The notes beneath the pieces are model-generated. The model had not been told where the DNA came from. It saw nothing but the letters and a program-made list of their open reading frames with translations, and ran no database searches. A stretch of DNA of 64,000 nt. Origin: Mercenaria mercenaria (taxonomy: Eukaryota > Mollusca > Bivalvia > Venerida > Veneridae). Positions 36,601 to 48,600 of this stretch are shown here, one piece after another (the stretch's first letter is position 1; each line of letters begins with the position of its first letter). A program made the position numbers and the translations under genes. The stretch is from contig NC_069368.1 in NCBI RefSeq assembly GCF_021730395.1, positions 68,267,501-68,331,500 on the forward strand, given 5' to 3'.

Positions 36601-39600
36601 TGTAGTGTACATTAATATTGTTCGTGTATATACATACTATGAGTTATGCTTGTAGATTGGTAAGCCAGGATGTGGATGTTCACCGACGCTTTCTTTGCCT
36701 ATGGCAGAGAAAAGAATTGAGATTACGCCATTACGGGTGCTTAGAAAAAAGCAGATAAATAATTAATTGGTATTTCATGTAGGTTTTGAGAACAAAATAC
36801 GATGGTTGAGAGGTCTAGGCTGTTTAGGAGCGGAAACTAATGTCATGCAGTGTAACAACGGCGTTTTAAGTTGGGGTGCGATAGGAGTTTGTTCCTGGGA
36901 CTCGATTGGCGCAGCCATATGTTCAAACACTGAAAGTTAGTGTTCATTTAATTTTTCAATAAAGATCGTTTTACTTTCCCTTTTACATTTGTATTTTAAC
37001 TAGGTCTTTCAAACGAAAATAAAACATACATATTGCAAATTTGGTCACATGCAGACCTTTTTGTCTGTTTATTACCACAAATCATTAACTCAAGATTTGT
37101 AGCTCGACTATTTGAATTTTCCGTTAGCGTCAGTGTCGGCATCCGTGTAACAGAAATTTAGCATGTAAACAGGCCAAGTGTTTTCAAACTTCACGAGTGT
37201 TTCTGCATCCTGAGCTAACATATTACATAACTGTTGCTTTGATTTTATCAAAATTATGCCGCTTTTTGAGTTAGGAATTTTGATTGGTTGAAGTTTTGCA
37301 TGTAAGCAGGTTTCTCAGGTGCTATTGTGCTGAATACTTTCAGACTCATTACAAGCCTCCTGCATCATGAAATGGCCATTATGAGCCAGGTTCCATATCT
37401 ACAAAATTTTATTCCTTTTTCAACTTAGAAATTTTGCTAAAGGTGTTGTTTCTAGACATGTATAAGGTGGAAATGTTTCAAATAGTCGAGTGCGCTGCCG
37501 TCAGACAGCTTTTGATACTAGTATTTCATATATTGAAAGATTTTACTTGGACTAGACAATTGATGTACTATAAATGTACTATAGACTATATACTAGAAAA
37601 TCGCAAAGTACGCAGAGGACGACATTTAAGGAAGTTATTTTTCCCAAAGGTGACATGGACTTTGACATACGGCTAGCAAATGGTTCCAGCGTCTCAGGGC
37701 GTGTGGAGATCAAGGTGAAGGGTGAATGGGGAACTGTTTGCGGCGAGGACCTAACAAGGAATGAAGCAAGTGTTGTATGTAGGAATTTAAATTTCCACGC
37801 CGGAAGAAACATGCCCGCAGGATATTCAGGGCCTGGAACAGGGGAGGTCATCATCTTGGGAATTAAATGTGCAGGTACGGTAAGAAGTAAACATTGGCTA
37901 TTACAAATATATTTCTTTATCCAGTATGTTTCAATATAAGTTTCAGATTTATTTAACAGCTGACTCAAATATTTATATAAATGTCTTATGCAGAAATGAA
38001 TTACGTTATGTCTGTTTTAAAGTATTTTGAACGAAGCAAAAGAAAACATCCACGAAAAAAACAAACTTGACTTTACAATACCCACATTTTTGATTTGATG
38101 GTTTTGTTGGGTGATAACTTATAAAGGTCGAAGGTTGGATCCCAGTCCGCGTCGCATGAAACACGTGAAAAATAGAACGGTACTAGTAGCTGCCTTGCTT
38201 GGCGCTCAGCATTTAAAGGGAACCTTACGAAAGACCCGTGGTGACATTTCAACTTCATTATTTCACGCTTTCTGCTTCATGATTTCACGATTTCCACTTC
38301 ACGAATTCACGATTTCCACTTCATGAATTCACGATTTCACGATAAAACTTCACGGTTTCGCGAATTCACGATTTCGCGATTTCCACTTCACGAAATCACG
38401 ATTTCACAATTTCCACTTCATGAATTCACGATTTCACGAATTCACGATTTCCATTCACGAATTCACGATTTCCACTTCACAAATTCACGATTTCACAATT
38501 TCCACTTCATTAATTCACGATTTCACGATTTCCATTCATGAATTCACGATTTCCACTTCACGAATTCACGATTTCACAATTTCCACTTCATGAATTCACG
38601 AATTTACGATTTCACCATTAAACTTCACGAATTCACGATTTCTTGATTTCACTATTTCACGATTAAATTTCACGATTTCACGAATTCACGATTTCCACTT
38701 CAAGAATTCAAGATTTCTCGATTTCACGATTTCATAATTATAGTGCAATTTCAACTTTTCGCGGTTTTATTAGTCACATGACTAATGTATGACGTAGAAA
38801 ACCGCGGGTGATATTCGCTACATGTAAGATGGCGTGTTATATAATTGTACAACCCGGTTTAGGTACTGAAAGTGAAAACTGGCCGAAAATGCCTCAACTG
38901 ATGAGGAAATAGACTTACAAACAATACTTTTAGAATGCATTATTGCTTAAAATGTAAAATTGTTCCAGTCCTTTTTTTCGGTTTTAGTAAGCTCCTCATC
39001 TTTGTGCTATTAAATGAAAAGCGATGCATCTTATTCACATGTAAGCTGTGTAAATGGTATGCAAACTGAGTTGATCAAGAATACGGCCTTACCACGAGGG
39101 CCGTTTAAAACGTAAAAAAGCGGCTTAGACGTTACAGGCGTGGAAAGGATATACATACAAAATATAAATTCAGTCAATGCAAACATTCTCTTTTAAATGA
39201 ACAGAAACCAATGTGTCTATGGACGGAAAGACGGATTCCAAAATAACGGACTGACGGACGGACAACTGCAAGGCTTAATGCTCCGTCGCCATAAATGGCG
39301 TGGGCATAATAAACATACTTATATATTTTGGAATTGTCTAAAACAGTAAAGCTACTTGGGCATCTTATTTTGTTCAAACATGTTTTAGTGTTGAAAGTAC
39401 CCAATACTGTGTTGGTACAGGCACCAATATCCCTCCCCAACCTCCACACAGACATATGCAGGAGTATAAACTCATCCTCTGTAACCCAGAACATTCATTA
39501 CGTTTACACTTCATTGAATAGAGAGTAACGGAATGGATTGGCCAAATAGAACAAGTGAAATCAAGAAATCATGAATTCGTGAAGTTTAATGGTGAAATCG

Positions 39601-42600
39601 TGAAATCGTGAATTAAAGAAGTGGAAATCGTGAAATCAAGAAATCGTGAAGTTTTTTTTCGTGAAATCGTGAATTCGTGAAGTGGAAATTGTGAAATCAG
39701 GAAGCAGAAATCGTGAATTCATGAAGTGGAAATCATGAATTCATGAAGTGGAAATCATGAAATCAAGAAATCGTGAAATCAAGAAATTGTGAAATCATGA
39801 AATCGTGTAATCAAGAAATCGTGAAGTTTTTTTTCGTGAAATCGTGAAATCGTGAATTCGTGAAGTGGAAATCGCGAAATCAGGAAGCAGAAATCGTGAA
39901 TTCGTGAATTCATGAAGTGGAAATCGTGAAATCATGAAGCAGAAATCGTGAAATAATGAAGTTGAAATGTCACCACGGGTCTTTCGTAGAACCTGGCTTC
40001 TCTTCTTTCGTACCATGATAGTGACGAATTTCCTTCATGAATGAGATGTAGAGTGATTAATGCAAGCTATAGAACTTGTTTCATAGTCACATTATAACAG
40101 TTTTCCATGTACCTCGTTAATGTTGCCTTAAATTGTCATTTCTCAAGAATAATATGAATTCCAGCATATTTAGGAGTGCACATATTACCTGTATGTTATG
40201 TTGTGTATAAATGTGATAAGGTCGCTACAGTTTAGGGAATGGAGCATGCGTTACAGAGTGTATATGTTACAGGTGGGTTGCTGTATATTTCAGGTAACGA
40301 GACAAGCGTTACGGAGTTTACATGTGCGTTACAGAGTGTATATGTTACCTGTATGTTAAGTTGTTTATAACTGCATTAAGGTTGCTATATATTTCAGGTA
40401 ACGAGACGAGCGTTACGGAGTTTACATGTGCGTTACAGAGTGTATATGTTACCTGTATGTTAAGTTGTTTATAACTGCATTAAGGCTGCTATATATTTCA
40501 GGTAACGAGACAAGCGTTACGGAGTGTATATGGTCCAGGTGGGTTGCTATATATTTCAGGTAACGAGACAAGCGTTACGGAGTGTATATGGTCCGGATAT
40601 GGAAAAAGTGTGAAACGTTGCGATCATTCAAAGGATGCAGCTGTCCAATGCTTCTATAACAGTAAGATTAATACATTTCAGTGAAACCCCTTTAAAATAG
40701 AATGGCGTCTCTCAAAAACTCAAACTGGAACTACATATACCTTACTCCAGCTGGCTTACGGAAGGTCGTTGATTCTATCCAGGTGCCCGCTCGTGATGAA
40801 ATAATGTACGGAGGGGCACCTGGGGTCTTCCTCCATTATCGAAGCTGGAAAGTCGCCATATGACCTAAAATTGTGTTGGTGCGACGTTAATCTCCACCCC
40901 CCACCCCCACCTCCACTTCCAAAAAAACAAACAAAACATATAAAAACATACCTTACTATTGAGTATGCTTGTGACAGGTGTATTGTATATGCTTCTTTTT
41001 TAATTTTAGCTCGACTTGTTGGTTCTACGACGATAAATTATGGTCGGTTAGAAATGTTTGATCAGTCAACAGATAGGTGGCTGGCAGTTTGTGACCGAGA
41101 TGTCAACGTGAATAATGCAAACATTATATGTCGTCAGATGGGTTATGTTGCTGGAATGTATCAAGAAGGCTCTCCATTAGGTCCAGCATCAACAGATATA
41201 TCTATTGTGTCTATAGATTGTACTGACACGTCGGAATGTACATTTGAAACAGGATCTTGTTGGTCGGAAAAATACCTTGCCCTGTACTGTAGTAAAACCA
41301 ACATTGTCAATGAAAGTAAGTCTGAAAATATGTTTTGTACTCAAAACAGTAGAATTTTCTCTGTATACTGTTCACATATAATTACATATAGTCTAATCTA
41401 CGCATAAGAATAAAAGATATCTGTTGTTCTGTTCTTTGCCGTGGCTTTGTTACAAGCACAGTTCAAACCGGTTATATACATGTACTACTTTATTTTTCTT
41501 TTCATTACAGTTTGATCCCGATTGGAATACGGGAAAAATATCCCGGACAAAAGTCCGACCCTCTCCCTTACGCATTTTGACAAAGGCGCGCAAATCCCCC
41601 TTCAACTTTGACTTTGACTTTGTTTATCATATTTACCTTTAGAAAGTTTAAGGGTTTTATTCAACAAAATCGAAGAGAGGATGTAATTTTGTCCGTTATG
41701 GGCATATTGAGCGGGGGTTGAGGGTTGGGGCAGGGTGGTTATCCGGGGGGATGTGTTGTCCTATATGCATCCAGAATATTTACGTCTCATTCATAGTAAA
41801 ATTCACTAAATCTTAATATTGAACTTTTTTTGCAGATGCATCAGTCAGACTGCCACTAAGCTCCTTCTATGGTCCCGTTTCAATTCAACGTTATGGTCTG
41901 TGGGGTCATATTTGCAGTAATGAGTTCGATGACAGTGATGCCCTTGTCGTCTGCTCACGGTTGGGCTATGGGTCTGGAATCGCCGTCAGAACATATGCTA
42001 CAGATGGATTTCCAATTATTCAGGGTACATACATATTTATGCAGTTGTTTTTATTATACTTAATAGTCAGTTTCATATCATTATACATATAATTACTGGT
42101 AATAAGTAGAAGATAAGTAGAAGAACTTTAATGACTGTATGCCGGTAGTACAACAATTTATTTTTCTTAATTCTAACGACAAATAGTTTGTTTAAACTTT
42201 ATAACTTTCACTGAGCACAGACTTTAAATGTCTGAAAATGTACAAATGAAATTCTTCTCTGAAAACAGCTCTGCACATTTGACGTTTTAGAAATCTGTTA
42301 TTAGATAGTTTCAGGGTTTTTTTAAACTAGATTTCAAAACAGTTCCTTAATAAGATAAAAGTTAACGTTTCGTTTGTTCTAGACTACTTCGAGTCATTCC
42401 ACTATTTACATTGCCTCTTACAGGAAACGTCGGTTGTTCCGGTAGTGAGGCAGCTATAGAGAATTGTGCACGTGGCCTGTTTGCTGATGATCCTGGTTGC
42501 TATGCAACGGACACGGTAGCAGGGGTGGTTTGCTACAAAGACCCTGGACTGAGCTATGGCTCAACCGGCTTAGATCACGAGACTGGTCGAATGTCTACAG

Positions 42601-45600
42601 GTGTGGAGATTAAAGCAAATGGCAAAAGCTTGTATATTTCACAAGTGAAATTTACGGACACTGACGCTGCTGTGTATTGTTACACGTTAGATTACGCTGG
42701 TGGAGAGACGTACCACGCTGGTTCCGGATCTTACGGTGTCACTGACATGAACTGTGATGGCACCGAAGAATCGATCCTTAAGTGCCCGGCAGTCTGGGAC
42801 CCAGAGAAAACAAGAGATAAAACTGGGGACCTTGCTGGTGCCACGTGCTATACAGCCGTGAGATTAGTTGGAGGTGATCCGAAATACTATGGCGTGGTGT
42901 TCACGTCTAAAGGAGTCAACAGTGGGCCAGTGTGTGCAGCAGGATTTGATCATGTTGATGCAGGTACAAAATTGAGCCAAGATACACCGGGCATTTATTC
43001 ACTTTCTGTCCCTCCACCTCAGATGACAATAATAGCTTTAGAAATGTATAAAACTAGATCTTAGCTACAGCTGAGGCCGGAATGGTGATATTCATGTCAA
43101 CTTGATTAGACAAGCACGAATTGCACTTTCATGGAATCATCAGTTAAAACTTTTAACTATGCAGTTTCACAACAGACTGTTTTAGGCGTTACATAACTAG
43201 AGTCAGTTTAAAATTGTTGTATCATAGCTCGGTGTTTTTTCTTAACAACTTTGGTGCAGGTAATTCATATACACTGAGTACAGGGTGCGGTAACTAAAAG
43301 TGTGCAGATATTTAATACCCTCACGTTAGTTACCGCACTGTTGGATTAGATAGGAAAGTATGCCAGCGTGTCTGGAACAGTAGACGGCGAAGTGTATTTT
43401 ATTGATTTTCTGCTCTAGCATTGGTTTATTTTACCTGGGCTTTACACATTTGTAAAGCAAGGATTTTAAGTACTCACTGAACTGCTGTATATGGCAATGT
43501 GGAACGCCTACAACTACCATATGGATGGCTATTATACAAAACAGAAAGAACATTAAAACTCTTGGGTAAACGATTTATACTCGGGGGCTATGCCCCCTCG
43601 TACAAATCGTTTACCCTCGAGTTTCAGTGCTCTTTCTATTACTTATTGCATAATGTTAGTTCGTTAAATTGAGTAAACTTGAATTTTTAGTTTTTATGTT
43701 CGCATTAATAGTTTTGCCAGTCGGGTAGTATATGAAAGTATTAATTCTTTTCATTCTTAAGTTGCCAGTAACCTTTCCTACTTAAACTCCTCGCCTTGAC
43801 TGCAGAAGACCAATGATTTTACTCAAATGTCCGTCCATGTAAAGTTTAAAAATATTACTAATAATTTGATTTTAGCTGTTAGCGAACCATCAAGCGAACT
43901 AAAGAAAACGACTATTTTGATGATGTTTTTACAATACCATAATTTCTGTTGGTTGACCTCGTTTTCAGGTACGGCATGTGCGAGCCTCGGTTACAGTGCT
44001 GGGCTGGTTCTCTGTTGTGCTCCATTTGGAACTATAGACGAGAAACCAGTCATAACTAATGTCCAATGCAGAGGTACTTACATTTGAACGCAGTATATAC
44101 TTTAACTTTTATGTGTCGTATATTGGAAAAAAATAACAAATTTCCAGTGTACATCGCACGCAGCCCCTGTAAATAAAGTCGTACTTGAAATGTACGGAAT
44201 TTTGTCCTTATAAGGGTACATGTTTATTGCGGTAACATTTTTTTCATGGTCTTAAAGTTCATCCGCCAGCACAATTAGTATGTAGCAAAGGACTCGTTGG
44301 CTCGAATCCATATCCTCTGTCATCATTGACTTAAGACAATAGTCTATATAAAGGTCCTTTATTCTCTAATTCTGATTCATGCGGGGAAGTTGTCAAATAC
44401 TTGTGGGGAAGTAATCTAGGAATACTGACCGCTTTTTACAGCTGAACTATCGTTCAAAAATCTGAAACCCCACAAAAGTGCAAAGAAACAAATCTTCCGT
44501 CTATCTCGCCTAAATATTCCACCAAAAATACAGTCAAAGAGCGATATGTTTTATCAGCTATAATTATGTCATGGTATATGACTTGAATATTAAAATGGGG
44601 AGAAAATGTATAAGCGGCCGGGTAGTTCAGTCGGTATTCCGACGCCCCGGGTTCGAGTTCCGGTCTGGCTGCACATTTTTTCTCACCCTGTAACATACAT
44701 AATAATTTGATGTGTTCCTGTAGTTACATTGTTCCCGTACCATTTCTTACTGGTCATTTGTCAGAATGTATCTTCCATGTCTCTTGTGGCGACAAAATAA
44801 ACGTTACATAATTCACTATTTAAAAAAATGGTTTAAAATTTGTACTCACGACCAGAATTGTGTCTATTTATTTAGGAACAGAAAAACACTTAACAGACTG
44901 TTTGCACGATGATGCAGGGGACACAAGTTGTTCCAGAGATTACGCTGCAGTTGCATGTTACTCCGGAACTAAGCCGACAGGTAAAACAAACAAGATCATG
45001 CGGGTATATCTTGTCTAAAAAGATTGTCTTGCAACTGTTTAATTAATTACTCAGTCTTATATTACTGGGTATAAATGCGATCTTAAGAAATAGTACATAG
45101 TAATTCAAATGTGGATTATCGTTTGATACTTTAAAATGAGATCACATGTATCTATAATTTAGGTGGTTTTTTTGGGTTTTTTTTCATATTAAAAAGTATT
45201 AAAATAAGAAAGTGGGGTCCATCAATGAGCACATTTCCCACGACTGGGAAAGTGTAGGCAAAACATGCGGGAGAAAATTAAACTCCCATTGGAGTGCATG
45301 GGCTGTCAGCTCCACACGAAATTAGAGTATATAAATTTTAGCATTAGGTGGAAGGGCTTCAAATAGTCGAGCGCACTATCATTAGAGAGCTCTTGTTATA
45401 TCAGAAATGTCAATTCGTTATAAAGCATTTAATTTTTGATGATATAAGATCTCAAAATTGAAATATGTCCTAATAAAGTGGTTTTGATGGTTTTTATAGA
45501 AGTCATATGAATGCAACTAAAATGCAACAGTAGTAGCAACAGGCGTTTAATTTAGGTATCAGAAATCAGTACTAGTATTATAGAATAACATGACGAGACC

Positions 45601-48600
45601 GACGAATTCAGCAGCTTCAGTTTATGAGAGGTAACGAAACGTGCAATACCGGACACGTCCTCTACCAACGGCTTCAGTACATCAAGATTGAATGAACTCC
45701 ATGTTCACAAAGTATCAGAAAATATGACAGCACTTAGTGCAAGTACGAGGAGATTTTTACGGGCAACAACTAAATCTCCTTGAGAAGATGTTATCTTATT
45801 AAAGCTTTATTTTATCATAATTATGTTTGTGTTACTTGACAGGGTTACATTACTGAAAATAAATGCAATTTTAGATACATGAATAATGTATTCCAAAATG
45901 TATGAACCAGTTATAATGTAGCTAAAGGAAGCTGCATTTTCTTACAAACTAATTTTACAAACTGATTTGCTATGATCATGATGCGTATGTTAAACTTAAG
46001 TCCTAGAAACGAAACGAACTTTCTTCATTAAGATGAATGGACCTTATGTTCAGTCAGCCTTTTATTTGATAAAACAACCATTGTGTTTGGAACTAATATT
46101 TAATCATATTTAATATATTATATAACTTTACTATTTGTATATGTTTCAGACTATACATTAAGCCTACCATCTACAGATACCAGTACTTATGCCGGTAACC
46201 TTGTATTGACGTACATGGGCATCAGTGGAAGCATCTGTATGGATGGATGGGACGACAATGATGCTCATGTTGCATGTAGGGAACTAGGATACCAAACCGG
46301 GGTAGCGTATAATGCTGCCAAGTAAGTACGTCTTGCTACGGACCGTTCGAACGCCCGCTCCTTAGAGTAAACTTATATAGTTTATCGTCTTTCGGAAAAT
46401 ACTTTAAACTGTATGTACTTTCAATCTAGCACGTTTATGAAGCAGTAAGAGGCAGATTCTTCTGTATCAAAGAATGTAACCTTATATTTGCTTTGTATCG
46501 ACTGGTGTTTCAGGTCTGTTCCTGGACCGTATTGGATTTCCCAAGTTAACTGTAATGGAAATGAAGATACATTATCACAGTGCCAATTCATCTCTTTTGG
46601 AGAGGTATTGGGTTGTAGCACTTTGCAGAGCCATGCAGGGGTTATATGCTATGACAATGAAGGTAAAACTAGCATACTAGTATACAAACATTATTTAGCT
46701 ACATGTGTAATATTTGATTTATTAAGAATATTTGTTTGTTTCCTTTTATATGAACACCTCATGACAAATACAGTACTTTAAATCGTGGTGTAGCACCAAG
46801 TGAAACTATGATCTGATGTTCACAGGTGATAATTTGATAAACATTTTTTTCTTTTTTTTATTTCATGTTATTAATGGTTTTGACTTTAAACCAAACTTTT
46901 ATCTATTTTGCCAGAGCAACGTCTAAGTGCACATCGTCATGATGTCAGAGTGTTTACACTTAACAAAAGTTTTAATCAGCCTTTTCTTGTTAATCTTTTA
47001 CTTCAGGAGTATTTTCCCGCCTTTTTGGAAGCGGGGAGTCCCGTTATGGTCGCGCGGAGCTGTCTGTCTCGGGAGAATGGCGGTCAATTTGTAACACACA
47101 TTGGGACAACGAAGATGCGCACGTACTGTGTAAAATGTTAGACTTCAGAACTGGGGAAGCTTTTCAAAAAACGTATAACGATACATTGCAAGGACCTGTC
47201 TGGGACATCAACTTTATGTGTGATGGTACAGAGGCATCCCTTACTGAATGTGTGTCGTCTGGTTGGAAATCAGCCACTTCAGAAACATGTGCAAGACACA
47301 CAAATGACGCCGGCGCTTTCTGCTACACATCCGGTTTGTTAAAACTTATAGTGTATATTTTTTGTGAAAATTCTCCGTGGTATACTGGTATTTAAACAGA
47401 AAAATAGTAAACCGACGCCTGGTCAAGTATTTAATCTTAAATGTGTGGCTTGATTTATTTTAGTTGTCTGAATAATTGATTTTATCTGATATTGATTATA
47501 TTATTTGAATATTTAATTTACAGTAAAACTGTCAACTGGCGTAGGACGAAGGACGGATCAAGGAGCTGTCCTGATGTACAAAGATGACATGTGGTATACA
47601 CTGTGTGCTGACGACTTCACGGACGTGTCAGCACAGACTGTATGCAGGGAACTTGGATTTCAGGATGGCCTATTCCAGTGCTGTTCACAATTTGGAGACT
47701 TGGATCAATATCCTCGTCTAGAAACCCACAAGGTTTTTGTCCCTTCATCTAACGTATTTTGTATTTTAGATTATTACGTGACTTTTCATATAAATCGCCT
47801 AACCATAGTTTGTTGTGTATGACCGGTCTGCATTCAACTCATGTTTTCTTGGTTAATAAGTAAAATAATTAAAAATATGACTTAATTTCTGATGTCATGT
47901 AATAAAACACTTATTGAATGGTTTGCTGGTCAGTTATCGCCTTACTTGCCATACTAAAAACACATCTATACAAACAGGTAATGTGCAGTGGGAATGAGAC
48001 GGACGTGACAGATTGTCTTGTCGAAGGTGAATGTACTGGCAAAAATTATGCATCCGTTGTTTGCTACGGATTCATACTTAGCACTACAGGTATGAAAATG
48101 TGTACATGAGGGGATATATTTTCTTTGAGTTTCACATCGACCCAAGTTAGGTCATATGGCAACTATTCCAGATTTTGACGGTGGAGGAAGACCCCATGTG
48201 CCCTTCTGGCTGTATTATAAGCATGGGCTGGCACGTGGGTAGTGCCACCGGCCTTACGTAAGCTAGATGGAAAGCTTCCCCACATGAAAATATTCTATAC
48301 TCGGTGCGGGTTTTCGAAGTTACTCCAAGTTAGCGACATTAATTAGTTTGCCACGGCTCCTGACTTGAGAAGAAGCTGTGTTACGTCACAAAGTGGTACT
48401 AACGCAGTCTGGTACAGAGGATAGTACCGAGTACCAAAAATTTGACTTTGTTCTAGTTGTCACTTTGGACATAAAGCGTTCTAGAACTTCTCTGCAAAAA
48501 TGTGTTATGTACATATGTATACACATAACGTTAAAAGATATTATGTAAATGTTTTAAAAGGAAATGATCAGAAAGTTTCTCATTGAACTGCTCTGAATAA

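Noticed and set aside
37875-37880. Stronger donor GTAAGA 5 bp after the chosen exon 15 donor
   Set aside because: It breaks the phase into exon 16 and the conserved CxGNE block.
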